Assembly (NCBI RefSeq): GCF_008274825.1
Contig: NZ_CP030848.1
Span: 2,170,001-2,234,000, forward strand
From: Sphingobacterium hotanense
GTDB taxonomy: Bacteria > Bacteroidota > Bacteroidia > Sphingobacteriales > Sphingobacteriaceae
Length of the DNA stretch: 64,000 nt
Direction: 5' to 3'
Each line of letters starts with the position of its first letter. Position 1 is the first letter of the stretch. Below the pieces are notes generated by a model. That model was not told the origin of the DNA, did not search any database, and saw only the letters and a list, made by a program, of their open reading frames with translations. Positions 30,026 through 38,527 of the stretch are shown in pieces. The translations under genes were made by a program, and so were the position numbers.

Positions 30026-30430
30026 ATGATTGCAAAAAACGAATCTTCTAACACGAAGGCTTACATGAGCCATGAAACAGAGGGCAAACTTTTGAATGCA
30101 CTAAACGAATGGGAACAAGAACGCTACTTCCTTAATCCAGCTTGTTCCATTACATCGGCAGCTCGAGAAATCGGCTGTAATTCCAAGTATCTTTCTTATG
30201 TCGTAAACAAGAACAAAGGAAGTGATTTTCCAAATTACGTGAATATTCTGCGAATTTGCTTTTTGGAAGACTACCTGCGTAAAACCGAACAGGCACGAAG
30301 CTTTAAACTAGCTTATTTAGCGGCTTACTGCGGTTTTTCATCCTACGGAAAATTTGCGAAATCAATTAAAGATCATCGGGGGCTTAATCCAACCCAGTTT
30401 ATCGTTTATTTTGATCAAAACATCGCGTAA
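30026..30430 (+). CDS. Stand-alone AraC-type DNA-binding protein, 134 aa
   Basis: The protein is only an AraC DNA-binding domain: ACSITSAAREIGCNSKYLSY as first helix-turn-helix and LAYLAAYCGFSSYGKFAKS as second. It has no TPR, membrane or ligand-binding part. The sequence parallels the C-terminus of the TPR-AraC regulator at 19734 (SNQKYVSHI and CNSKYLSYV; LAYLAELSGFSS and LAYLAAYCGFSS). It follows the last exopolysaccharide gene by 116 bases. It could compete with, or act downstream of, the three membrane regulators. Confidence 0.8.
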   Translation: MIAKNESSNTKAYMSHETEGKLLNALNEWEQERYFLNPACSITSAAREIGCNSKYLSYVVNKNKGSDFPNYVNILRICFLEDYLRKTEQARSFKLAYLAAYCGFSSYGKFAKSIKDHRGLNPTQFIVYFDQNIA

Positions 30431-30436
30431 AACTAA

Positions 30437-30473
30437 AGGGCAACCGTCGTAAAAACGGTTGCCCTACTTTTTC
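30437..30473 (+). terminator. Rho-independent terminator after the AraC-domain gene
   Basis: A 10-bp stem (AGGGCAACCG with its complement) and a 9-nt loop are followed by a T-rich tract. It marks the end of the exopolysaccharide locus and may also work in the other direction for the bestrophin-like gene. Confidence 0.75.
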
Positions 30474-30516
30474 ATTATTTACTGAATACGCTTACTATTC
30501 TTAAAAAAAGCTCAAA

Positions 30517-31401
30517 CTAGGGGAGAAGTACTTCCTGGGTATGCTTCTTAATGTTAGCCGAGATTTTCTCGATTGGGAGGTCATCAGAATCTGAACCAAA
30601 CGGGTCTTCAATCGATTCGCCGATCATTTCCAAGGTGGCAAGAACATAAAATATGAATGGAACGGCTGCAGTAACAAAATAGCCCATGGAAAATACCAGT
30701 CCAATAGGTAGAGTCGCTGTATATAAAACGATAAAGGTTTTGATAAATGCGCTATAACCTAAAGGTATTGGTGTATTTTTTATGCGTTCGCATGCACCCG
30801 TTACTTCGGTGAGTGCTGTCAATTCTTTATTGATCAGGATAAATTGATCTCCTGAAAGTTTCCCATCTTTATACAATATATTGGTCTTCTTGTAGATTAA
30901 TGCAGCAACCTGATTCGGGCCGTGCTTCTTTTCATCCAATGCATTTAGTTCCGGGTGCTCCACTTCATCCAGCATAAACTTCGTGTAATCCGAACGCAGG
31001 TAGGTGTACAAGGTTTCGGCAAACAAAGCAATCGACTTTCTATAAAAGCTACGGTTTACTTTATCTTGTGGGTCGAGAAAAGCATTCATCTTGATGGCAA
31101 GCGTGCGGCTGGTATTCGTCAATGCGCCCCATTGTTTGCGCGCTTCCCACCAGCGGTCATAAGCGGTATTCGTTCGAAAAACTAAAAGCAACGACAGGAC
31201 AAAGCCCAATAGGTTATGCACGGTAGTAATATTCTTGATCCAGCTCCGATCAGAAAGTTTCAGATACTCTAGCTCTAGATATGCCAGCCCCCAGGAAACA
31301 AATATAGAGATGATAAGATAGGGTAAAAGACGTTTGAATATTTTGCTATTGTGAAGATAACTAATGGTCTTAAACCAGTCCTTGGGGTTATAAACAATCA
31401 T
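30517..31401 (-). CDS. Bestrophin-family chloride-channel-like membrane protein
   Basis: ATG 31401 gives MIVYNPKDWFKTISY, the usual N-terminus of bacterial bestrophin/UPF0187 proteins. An upstream ATG at 31542 would add an unlikely Cys-rich stretch. Features are two N-terminal membrane helices, FRTNTAYDRWWEARKQWGA (family hallmark), PIPLGYSAFIKTFIVLYTAT and GESIEDPFGSDSDDLP near the end. The family forms pentameric anion or cation channels. It is divergent from the GH25 gene with 50 bases between starts. Confidence 0.88.
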   Translation of the reverse strand: MIVYNPKDWFKTISYLHNSKIFKRLLPYLIISIFVSWGLAYLELEYLKLSDRSWIKNITTVHNLLGFVLSLLLVFRTNTAYDRWWEARKQWGALTNTSRTLAIKMNAFLDPQDKVNRSFYRKSIALFAETLYTYLRSDYTKFMLDEVEHPELNALDEKKHGPNQVAALIYKKTNILYKDGKLSGDQFILINKELTALTEVTGACERIKNTPIPLGYSAFIKTFIVLYTATLPIGLVFSMGYFVTAAVPFIFYVLATLEMIGESIEDPFGSDSDDLPIEKISANIKKHTQEVLLP

Positions 31402-31451
31402 GAATAAATATTTTTTGACTATGCGGCAGAAATAGCCTAATTTCACGCAAT

Positions 31452-32297
31452 ATGTCAAAAAGCAGGAAATCTGGCAAGAAAAAAGTGCAAACAGATAAAC
31501 AGGTTCAACGTAAGTTGTTGATTTGGAGCATTGCCATTCCACTCGCTTTAGTGTTCCTAATTTTTGCTATCCAGCATCGCGCCGGTATATCTTATCTTTT
31601 TGTGAAATGGTTTGAGAAAGGAAAGATAGAAAGAGAGGACTTATCGAAATACGATATCCGTAATAAAGAGCTCATGCGGCGCTATGACGATAAGATTTAC
31701 GGCATTGATGTCTCCCAATATCAAGGTGATATTTCCTGGGACGAAGTATTGACGATACATGACGAATTCCCGGTTGATTTTATCTTTGTCCGCGCGACGA
31801 TGGGCGAGCGTGCGAAAGATCGCGCATTTAAAGAAAACTGGAAAGCGATAAAAAAAAGGAATAAGCTTCGCGGGGCATATCATTACTTCCGCCCCAATGA
31901 AAACTCAACCAAGCAGGCTAATAACTTCATTAAAACAGTGAAACTAGAGTCGGGAGACCTTCCACCGGTGTTGGATATTGAAGAAATGCCGAGAAACCAG
32001 TCGATGGACAGTCTGAAAGTAGGTCTAAAGCGCTGGCTGACGCTCGTAGAAAATCATTATGACATAAAACCAATTTTATATTCCGGAGATAAGTATTTCG
32101 CCGACTTCCTAGAAAAGGAATTCGAAGATTATACCCTGTGGATTGCTAACTATAACTTCTGGGTAGAACGACCAGAGAAGCACTGGAACTTCTGGCAGTT
32201 TTCGGAAAAAGGATCTGTTAGAGGAATAAAAGGCCCAGTCGATCTAAATATGTTTACCGGCACGATCGAAGATCTTGAAGAACTGTGTAGGGATTAG
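31452..32297 (+). CDS. GH25 family lysozyme, membrane anchored
   Basis: A Lys-rich N-terminus (KSRKSGKKKVQTDK) precedes one membrane helix (LLIWSIAIPLALVFLIFA). The GH25 domain has YGIDVSQYQGDISWDEV (Asp near 86), FVRATMGE, GAYHYFRPNENSTKQANNF, LPPVLDIEEMP (acidic catalytic pair near 175), YTLWIANYNF and WNFWQFSEKGSV. It cleaves the N-acetylmuramic acid to N-acetylglucosamine bond in peptidoglycan and is placed on the periplasmic side. Its TAG stop is the first triplet of a family-3 repeat. Confidence 0.88.
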   Translation: MSKSRKSGKKKVQTDKQVQRKLLIWSIAIPLALVFLIFAIQHRAGISYLFVKWFEKGKIEREDLSKYDIRNKELMRRYDDKIYGIDVSQYQGDISWDEVLTIHDEFPVDFIFVRATMGERAKDRAFKENWKAIKKRNKLRGAYHYFRPNENSTKQANNFIKTVKLESGDLPPVLDIEEMPRNQSMDSLKVGLKRWLTLVENHYDIKPILYSGDKYFADFLEKEFEDYTLWIANYNFWVERPEKHWNFWQFSEKGSVRGIKGPVDLNMFTGTIEDLEELCRD

Positions 32298-32487
32298 ATT
32301 TTAGACATTAGAGCGTAGTTTCGAACCTATGCTTCTAAGTATTTGTTATATTAAAATAATAGATAAAACAATGTTAACAGTTTGCTAGTTCTTATATCTA
32401 AACTCTAATGTCTTAAATCTAATAAAAAACTATTCTAGCATTTTGCTAGTTCTTATATCTAAAATCTAATGTCTAAAATCTAAACAA
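32295..32487. repeat. Family-3 intergenic repeats
   Basis: TAGATTTTAGACATTAGAGC begins in the stop codon of the lysozyme gene. Several reversed copies (ATCTAAAATCTAATGTCT) fill 32392-32485 up to the thioredoxin start. Two near-identical stretches (GCTAGTTCTTATATCTAAA at about 32382 and 32444) show a local duplication. No gene is seen here. Confidence 0.7.
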
Positions 32488-32784
32488 ATGGCAAGTTTTA
32501 ATGAATTAATTCAAGGTAATAAAGTAGTACTAGTTGATTTTTCGGCAGCATGGTGTGGTCCTTGCCAGACGCTAGCACCGATATTGAAGGAAGTAAAGGA
32601 AGAAATTGGTGATTCCCTCAGCATCATCAAAATTGACGTGGATAGAAACCAGGCCTTAGCGGCAAAATTCCAAATTCAAGGAGTACCCACATTAATTCTT
32701 TACAAAAATGGCGAACAGGTGTGGCGACAAAGCGGTTTGCTACAACGAAGCGAGCTGGTGAAATTGATCCGCAATCTTCGCTAG
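32488..32784 (+). CDS. trxA: Thioredoxin
   Basis: The 98-residue cytoplasmic protein has the thioredoxin fold with the redox motif WCGPC at residues 22-26 (VDFSAAWCGPCQTLAPIL), IDVDRNQALAAKF and the cis-Pro segment GVPTLILYKNGE. It reduces protein disulfides using thioredoxin reductase, which is not in this window. The TAG stop lies inside a family-2 repeat. Other thioredoxin genes may exist elsewhere, so the symbol marks family membership only. Confidence 0.85.
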   Translation: MASFNELIQGNKVVLVDFSAAWCGPCQTLAPILKEVKEEIGDSLSIIKIDVDRNQALAAKFQIQGVPTLILYKNGEQVWRQSGLLQRSELVKLIRNLR

Positions 32785-33520
32785 TATTTAATTGGTAGTT
32801 AGTATTTAGTAGTTAGTATTTAGGCCTATGGTCTGCTACTTATTCCGATTTAGGTTGGTCAGGACTGCTTTTGAAATATCCCATATTTTAGCCTATTCAC
32901 TCCCATATCATAGCCCTTTCAGAGCGGCTTTGATTGGGTTATTAAAGGGGAGTGAAAGGGCTTTGAAAGGGTTTTAAGTAAATGAAGGTTTGAGGATTGA
33001 TTATAGATGGTGGGAGTGTGAGGAAAGTTGGTCTTTGACCATTGGTTTAAACAAGAAAGTTGGTCTTGAACCAGGAAAGGAATGATTTAAGGATTTGCAG
33101 GATACGTTGTCTTGAACCAGGAAAGGAAGGATGCAATGATTGACAGGATTGGGTATTCGTTGAATGAGGGCACAATTGTCTTGAACCAGGAAAGGAAGGA
33201 TGCAATGATTGACAAGATTGGGCAGGGCATTGAATGAGGGCACTATTGTCTTGAACCAGGAAAGGAAGGATTTAAGGATTGACAGGATCCTGCTAATCCT
33301 TAAATCCTTTTTTTCCTGGTTCAAAACAAAACATCCGGCTAAACAATACATCCTGCTAATCCTTGAATCCTTCCTTTCCTCGTTCAGAAAAAGTACCCTT
33401 TCTAAAAATAACCCCTATAATCTGCACAAAAAAAGGCGCCGATAAGGCGCCCTGCTCTAATGTCTAAAATCTCATATCTAATGTCTATATAGCAGCCATA
33501 GGTCTAAATACTAACTACTA
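32785..33520. repeat. Large composite intergenic repeat block
   Basis: In order: family 2 (32782-32830, TAGTTAGTATTTAG units), family 4 (32907-32975, CCCTTTCAGAGCGGCTTTGA), family 1 from about 33050 to 33395, a GGCGCC hairpin at 33435-33451, reversed family 3 (33455-33488), and family 2 again (33498-33520) where the IS element is inserted. Family 1 includes a 70-nt palindrome at 33253-33322 centred on CAGGATCCTG and two near-identical 65-70-base copies before it. No convincing gene is present. Confidence 0.85.
33428..33451 (-). terminator. GGCGCC-type hairpin terminator (minus orientation)
   Basis: Read on the minus strand, GGCGCC, TTATC and GGCGCC are followed by seven or more T. The same core occurs on the plus strand after metA, the M60 peptidase gene and, in a variant form, the methyltransferase gene. 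Here no minus-strand gene ends directly before it, so it may be a displaced repeat copy. Confidence 0.5.
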
Positions 33521-34553
33521 ATGCGAATTAAGGGTTGAAAATAGGCTTTATGAAACAGGCTGTTAATTTACCGAACACATGTACTAATAGTCCTTTGGTA
33601 GATCTGACCTTACTTGCGTTTTGTATCTGTGTTTTTTCATTTATCCAATTAAAAAAGGATTCGATTGGTTGTCTTACCCTAGATACTGCTCTTGAAAACA
33701 GATCATTATAAGCACGATCCCTGTTTTTTAAACAATCCGGCTTTCCTTGGGTTTCCCTTATCGGGGTATACATAATTGATTTCTTTTCTTTATAAAACCA
33801 CTCGAAGAATGGGGCGTCACGGTATATCTTGTCACCAAAGAACGTCCTACCTGCGATGGATGCCCAATTCTCCTTAAATATGTTCAGGTCACTTTCAGAT
33901 GCCTTGCTTATTACAATGCTTTCCGGACGAGGCAGCGTGGATTTGTTATAGCTGTTGAGCGCATGAAGTTTTAATCCAAAATACCAAAGCCTCTTCGTTG
34001 AGCAGAAGCTTTTATCCGTTATCTCCAGAGCTACCTTTGCTCTTCTAGTCCCACTGCAGGTTATGATGGGCATAGAGTCCAGTAGGGAAAATTCTCTGGA
34101 GCACTCTTCTGGAGCAAAGTCCTCTATAACTGACTGACAGAGAGATCTCAAAACATCAAAAAGGCGGTTGATACGGGTGTTGAATGCTACGTACGAAGTT
34201 AGCTTGGGAAACCAATCCATCAGATAATCCGAGGCGAATTTATGAATCTGCTTGATCCTTAGCCGCTGTTCCTCGTGCACACTGAATAAATAGATGGTCA
34301 AAACCTCCTGATCAGTAAAGTCAGGTTTGTTATTGTTTGAAAATCGCTGACAGTAATATTGCAGTTCACTGTCATATTTATCACACACATACTGGTATAA
34401 TTTTATTAATTTTAGAGCCTTGGCCTGATTGATCATGTTGTTTTATAATGCTTAAGGAACATTATAAATATACTGATAATCAGGCTTTTATGAAAGTTTT
34501 CACCCCTCTTTTTAAGAAGATTTTTCCAATATATTTCAACCCTTAATTCGCAT
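33521..34553 (-). mobile_element. Complete IS982-family-like insertion sequence
   Basis: Perfect 20-bp terminal inverted repeats start with ATGCGAATTAAGGG at 33521-33540 and end at 34534-34553. They enclose a single transposase gene. The element is 1033 bp. Flanking bases TACTA occur directly on both sides (33516-33520 and 34554-34558), consistent with a 5-bp target duplication. Removing the element and one copy restores a continuous family-2 repeat. Intact ends and an open transposase suggest a recent insertion. Confidence 0.88.
33528..34436 (-). CDS. IS982-family-like transposase
   Basis: The 302-residue protein has a DDE-type core with LLDSMPIITCSGTRRAKVA (first Asp), YFGLKLHALNSYNKSTLPRP, FFGDKIYRDAPFFEWF (second Asp) and VRQPIESFFNWINEKT (Glu). 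The N-terminal FPKLTSYVAFNTRINRL is typical of IS982 relatives. The frame is intact, and the stop lies just inside the inverted repeat at the 33521 end. Confidence 0.88.
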   Translation of the reverse strand: MINQAKALKLIKLYQYVCDKYDSELQYYCQRFSNNNKPDFTDQEVLTIYLFSVHEEQRLRIKQIHKFASDYLMDWFPKLTSYVAFNTRINRLFDVLRSLCQSVIEDFAPEECSREFSLLDSMPIITCSGTRRAKVALEITDKSFCSTKRLWYFGLKLHALNSYNKSTLPRPESIVISKASESDLNIFKENWASIAGRTFFGDKIYRDAPFFEWFYKEKKSIMYTPIRETQGKPDCLKNRDRAYNDLFSRAVSRVRQPIESFFNWINEKTQIQNASKVRSTKGLLVHVFGKLTACFIKPIFNP

Positions 34554-34580
34554 TACTAAATACTAACTACTAGTCAATAT
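34554..34580. repeat. Family-2 repeat, right half of the copy split by the IS element
   Basis: TACTAAATACTAACTACTAG continues the repeat interrupted at 33520. On the minus strand the stop codon TAG of the CNNM/CorC gene (34570-34572) lies inside it. Confidence 0.65.
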
Positions 34581-35889
34581 TTGCCGTCTCATCGCTTGTT
34601 TCGCCCTGGACATTAACGATTAGCTTATCGATTCGGTGACCATCCATATCGAGTACTTCAAATTCGAGGTTTTTGTAAACTACTTGTTCACCTTCTTCTG
34701 GGATATGGTCGAGTAGGAGGAATACTAATCCTGCGACTGTCGTTAGGTTTCCGATTTCGTCTTCGTCATCTTCGGTGAGGTCGATTTTGAAGAGTTCGAT
34801 GAAATCGTCTAGTTGGTAACTGCCGTCGATTACGTAAGAACCATCTTCGCGTTGTCGGATTGTTTTCTTTTCGTCATCCTCTGGCGAGTCAAATCCGCCG
34901 ACTAATGAGCCGACAAGATCAGCCATCGTGATGATACCTTGCGGACTTCCGTATTCATCAACTACTACGGCTTGCATAACGCCTGATGTCTTCATAGACT
35001 GCATGACATTGTATGCATAAGTATTTTCATTGATGAACGGGATAGGCTGCAGTAGGTTTGTGAGTTCTGGCTCATCACTCGTTAAATACTCTTTAAATAA
35101 CGTTTTGATATGCACAACGCCGATAACATGGTCGAAATTACCATTACATACCGGGTATTCTGTATGTTCGTCTGCAAGAATATAGGCTTTGTTCTCCTCG
35201 AAGGACTTTTGTATATCCAGGTATGTGATCTTAGATCGGTGTACCATTAGATTGATAGCACGTTTATCTCCAAGACTGAGTACGCGGTCTACCATATCAT
35301 GTTCAATGCCCTCAATAGCCCCGCTATCGACTCCTTCATCCACTAATGCCTTAATCTCTTCTTCGGTTACTGCATTCTGATTCGATTTGATGTTGAATAG
35401 TTTGACAATAAAATCCGTAGAGACGCTCAATAACCAAACAAAGGGCTTCACGATCTTACTTAGTAAGTTCATGGGAAGAGCAATAAAAGAAGCGTACTTC
35501 TCCGGAATGGCCATACCAATTCGCTTGGGTACTAATTCTCCGATAACCAGCGATAGATAAGTGATGGTTAATACGACGACAATAACGGCAATCTGCGAGC
35601 TGTAAGGCGCCAAGAAAGATACTTGGTTCATTTGCTCAGCAAGGAAGGTGGAGATCGAGCCCCCACTAAAAAAACCTGTCAAGATACCAATTAAGGTAAT
35701 CCCGATCTGTACCGTTGATAAGAAGTTGTTTGGATTATCTTTTAATTCCAATGCTTTTTTAGCACCTGCATTTTTTTCGCTAGCCGCTTGTAAGCGCGCC
35801 TTTCGGCTGGATACAATGGCAATTTCTGATGCTGACAGGATTCCGTTTAGGATGATTAAGATTAGGATAATGACTATTTCCGTGACCAT
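34570..35889 (-). CDS. CNNM/CorC-HlyC family membrane protein (UPF0053)
   Basis: ATG 35889 starts a hydrophobic MVTEIVIILILIILNGILSA segment. The in-frame ATG at 35925 adds a poor leader. Residues about 1-180 form the DUF21 membrane domain (SASEIAIVSSRKARLQ, LVIGELVPKRIGMAIP). Residues about 195-320 hold two CBS domains (VMQAVVVDEYGSPQGIIT). The C-terminal about 85 residues are a CorC_HlyC domain. Family members are linked to Mg/Co efflux or ion transport, but older 'hemolysin' names are misleading. Confidence 0.87.
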   Translation of the reverse strand: MVTEIVIILILIILNGILSASEIAIVSSRKARLQAASEKNAGAKKALELKDNPNNFLSTVQIGITLIGILTGFFSGGSISTFLAEQMNQVSFLAPYSSQIAVIVVVLTITYLSLVIGELVPKRIGMAIPEKYASFIALPMNLLSKIVKPFVWLLSVSTDFIVKLFNIKSNQNAVTEEEIKALVDEGVDSGAIEGIEHDMVDRVLSLGDKRAINLMVHRSKITYLDIQKSFEENKAYILADEHTEYPVCNGNFDHVIGVVHIKTLFKEYLTSDEPELTNLLQPIPFINENTYAYNVMQSMKTSGVMQAVVVDEYGSPQGIITMADLVGSLVGGFDSPEDDEKKTIRQREDGSYVIDGSYQLDDFIELFKIDLTEDDEDEIGNLTTVAGLVFLLLDHIPEEGEQVVYKNLEFEVLDMDGHRIDKLIVNVQGETSDETANID

Positions 35890-36101
35890 ATAAAGGCAAA
35901 TTCGCTTTGATGTCCTAAAATACAAAAAATATATACATTATCTCGTTTTAAAAGCCATTTGTTAAGAATAAATATAGATATGTTAATTACTGATTTACGT
36001 GTTATTAACAAATAAAATAGTGCAACCGTTTGATTGAAAAAAATATTTTTAATATTGGTTAGTTATGTAGATATTGCGAACACTTACACAGAAATTATGA
36101 A

Positions 36102-37232
36102 ATGAAAAGTGAAGTAATGTCAACCAATACTATAGAAAACAGCATTTTATCAGCAGAAAAATTTAAGATCCAAGGAAATATTGTATCCTCGGTGCCTTTT
36201 GGTTCAGGACATATTAATGATACCTTCAAGATCGTTACTGATTCCGATATAAACGAACAATACTTACTTCAACGCATCAATCACCACGTTTTTCGCAATG
36301 TCGATGGATTGATGGATAATATCGAGAAGGTATGTCTCCATTTGAAACAGAAACTTGCGCATTTAGGGCAGGAAGAAGTTGCTAAGCGTACCATGACTTT
36401 AATCCCGACTTGGGATGGACAGCATTACTATAAAGACGAGAACGGTGATTTCTGGCGTGTGTTTATCTTGATTCCAGATACGCGCAGTTATGATATTTTG
36501 GAGACTACGGATCAAGCGTTTTCTGGCGGTATGGCTTTTGGCCAATTTCAGAAGCAGTTGAGCGATTTGGATCCTACAACCATTGTTGAAGTACTTCCTA
36601 ACTTTCATAATATTGAATTCCGCATGAACAACCTTCGCGAAGCGATTGCTAACGATCGTGCAGGTCGAGTTGCGGAGGTTCAAGACTTATTGGATTACAT
36701 CTTCGAGCGTGAAGACAAAATGCGTACGATACTTGAATTAGGACGCGCAAATAAATTACCGCTTCGTATCACGCATAACGACACGAAATTCAACAATGTT
36801 TTGTTGGACAGCAACGATCAGGTGCAATGCGTTATCGACCTAGATACGGTGATGCCAGGCTATGTGGCTTATGATTTTGGCGATGCCATTCGCACAATTA
36901 TCAATTCGGCGGCAGAGGATGAAGCGGATGTTTCAAAAATCGTGTTAAATGTTCCGTTATTTGAGGCTTTCACGGCGGGTTACCTGTCTGAAGCTAAGGA
37001 GTTTTTAAGCGAAATTGAAGTGGAGTCATTGATACATGGCGTTCATTTATTGCCATACATGCAGGCCGTTCGTTTTTTAACGGATTATATAGATGGCGAT
37101 ACATACTATAAAATCGGATATCCGGAACATAATTTAGTGCGTACGAAAGCGCAATTGAAATTAGTTCAGGAATTAGAAGCAAATCATAAAGTTTTAACTG
37201 ATATATTAGCAGCGAACTTAAATTCGAACTAG
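36102..37232 (+). CDS. Sugar kinase of the aminoglycoside-phosphotransferase fold (NahK-like)
   Basis: The protein has a P-loop-like SVPFGSGHINDTFKI near residue 30, ITHNDTKFNNVLLD near 223 (catalytic Asp) and VIDLDTVMPGYVAYDFGDA near 246 (metal-binding Asp). This pattern matches N-acetylhexosamine 1-kinase and related APH-fold proteins. It probably phosphorylates a sugar, perhaps at C1, but the substrate is not determinable. A CBM9-like gene starts one base after its stop, so the pair is co-transcribed. ATG 36117 is an alternative start. Confidence 0.75.
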   Translation: MKSEVMSTNTIENSILSAEKFKIQGNIVSSVPFGSGHINDTFKIVTDSDINEQYLLQRINHHVFRNVDGLMDNIEKVCLHLKQKLAHLGQEEVAKRTMTLIPTWDGQHYYKDENGDFWRVFILIPDTRSYDILETTDQAFSGGMAFGQFQKQLSDLDPTTIVEVLPNFHNIEFRMNNLREAIANDRAGRVAEVQDLLDYIFEREDKMRTILELGRANKLPLRITHNDTKFNNVLLDSNDQVQCVIDLDTVMPGYVAYDFGDAIRTIINSAAEDEADVSKIVLNVPLFEAFTAGYLSEAKEFLSEIEVESLIHGVHLLPYMQAVRFLTDYIDGDTYYKIGYPEHNLVRTKAQLKLVQELEANHKVLTDILAANLNSN

Positions 37233-37233
37233 T

Positions 37234-37872
37234 ATGAAGACCCTTGAGATTGAGAAAGTAGACTTTCAGGAATCGGCAGGCGATTACGCGTCGTTAGCCA
37301 AGAATATGAATTCTTTAGCATGGCATGACATCGCTGCCGCGCCGTGGAAATCAGAATTCCCTTACATTCCGAAAGTGCAATTTCAAGTTGGCTATAGCGA
37401 TCAGGATATTCTACTTCACTATTCCGTTGAGGAGGAGTTTGTCAAAGGTCAATATATCCGTCCGAATGAAAATGTTTGGGAGGATAGCTGTGTTGAGTTT
37501 TTTGTGTCTTTTGACAATAGAGAAACCTACTATAACGTAGAATTCAATGTGTTAGGGGTGGGGCTCGTGGGCTATGGAACTTCTATCAAATCGAATAGAA
37601 ATCGATTAAGTGCGGAAGAGATTCTTCAGATAAACGCATACTCTTCCGTTCGAACAGTGGCCGGTAAAAAGAGTTGGCAGCAAATTCTGCAGATTCCTTT
37701 TCATATTTTCAAGGCTAATGCTGAGGAATTACAAGGCAAAAAGGCATATGCAAATTTCTACAAATGTGGAGATGCTTTACCAAATCCACATTTTATAGCT
37801 TGGAACGATATTGATAACCCGACGCCGAATTTCCATTTGCCACAGTATTTCGGTGAAGTAACTTTCAAATAA
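37234..37872 (+). CDS. CBM9-like carbohydrate-binding protein
   Basis: The 212-residue protein, without a signal peptide, resembles the carbohydrate-binding family 9 beta-sandwich: VGYSDQDILLHYSVEEEFVK, ENVWEDSCVEFFVSFDNRET, YYNVEFNVLGVGLVGYG and ANFYKCGDALPNPHFIAWND. It starts one base after the NahK-like kinase gene. The cytoplasmic location is unusual for a carbohydrate-binding module, so it may be a sugar-derivative-binding or accessory protein for the kinase pathway. Confidence 0.8.
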   Translation: MKTLEIEKVDFQESAGDYASLAKNMNSLAWHDIAAAPWKSEFPYIPKVQFQVGYSDQDILLHYSVEEEFVKGQYIRPNENVWEDSCVEFFVSFDNRETYYNVEFNVLGVGLVGYGTSIKSNRNRLSAEEILQINAYSSVRTVAGKKSWQQILQIPFHIFKANAEELQGKKAYANFYKCGDALPNPHFIAWNDIDNPTPNFHLPQYFGEVTFK

Positions 37873-37874
37873 TC

Positions 37875-38435
37875 TTATTTCTTTACGGATTTTTCAACCC
37901 ATTCGCTGAAGGCCGCGACATAGTCCTTTAGGAATTTTGCAGTGTCTTCATTCGTCAATTTACCTTGCTCGTCGAAGAGTTTAGCAGCATTTCCAATGTA
38001 AGCTTCAGGCTGCGCCATCGCAGGGATATCGACAAAGACTAAGGATTGACGTAGATGATGGTTTGCTCCAAATCCACCGATTGCTCCAATGGATGAACTG
38101 ATCACGGCACCTGGTTTTTTACCCCATTTGCCTTTTCCGTAAGGGCGTGATGCGACGTCGATTGCGTTTTTCAGTACCGCAGGCACCGAACGATTGTATT
38201 CTGGCGTCACAAAAATCACAGCGTCGAGGGCTTCCACCTCTGCACGGAACGACTTGTAGCTATCCGGCAGTTTATCACCCTCTAAATCTTCATTATAAAA
38301 TGGCAACTGTCCGATTTCGATGATTTTATATTCATATCCCTCCGGCGCTATGCTAATCAAGTGATTTGCGATCTTTTTGTTGAATGATTCTTTTCTTAAA
38401 CTTCCGACAAATAAGCCAACTTGTATCTTTTCCAT
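37875..38435 (-). CDS. NAD(P)H-dependent FMN reductase
   Basis: The 186-residue flavodoxin-like protein has the FMN phosphate loop VGSLRKESFNKKIANHL, ALDAVIFVTPEYNRSVPAVL and SSIGAIGGFGANHHLRQSL. These are typical of the NADPH-dependent FMN reductase/ChrR/azoreductase family, which reduces quinones, chromate or other acceptors. It is convergent with the CBM9-like gene, with a 2-base gap, and divergent from the helicase gene. Confidence 0.87.
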   Translation of the reverse strand: MEKIQVGLFVGSLRKESFNKKIANHLISIAPEGYEYKIIEIGQLPFYNEDLEGDKLPDSYKSFRAEVEALDAVIFVTPEYNRSVPAVLKNAIDVASRPYGKGKWGKKPGAVISSSIGAIGGFGANHHLRQSLVFVDIPAMAQPEAYIGNAAKLFDEQGKLTNEDTAKFLKDYVAAFSEWVEKSVKK

Positions 38436-38527
38436 AATAATATCTCTTTACTTGTGCTAACAAATAATCGAGTAAAATGTTGTATAGTGGATGATATTCT
38501 TTGTAATTTGAAACAATAAATTGGTCT

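Noticed and set aside
33001..33445. Open frames on both strands through the family-1 repeat block
   Set aside because: Their translations are repeated VLNQERKDLRI and SFLSWFKT motifs that come from the repeat itself. No independent protein signal is present.
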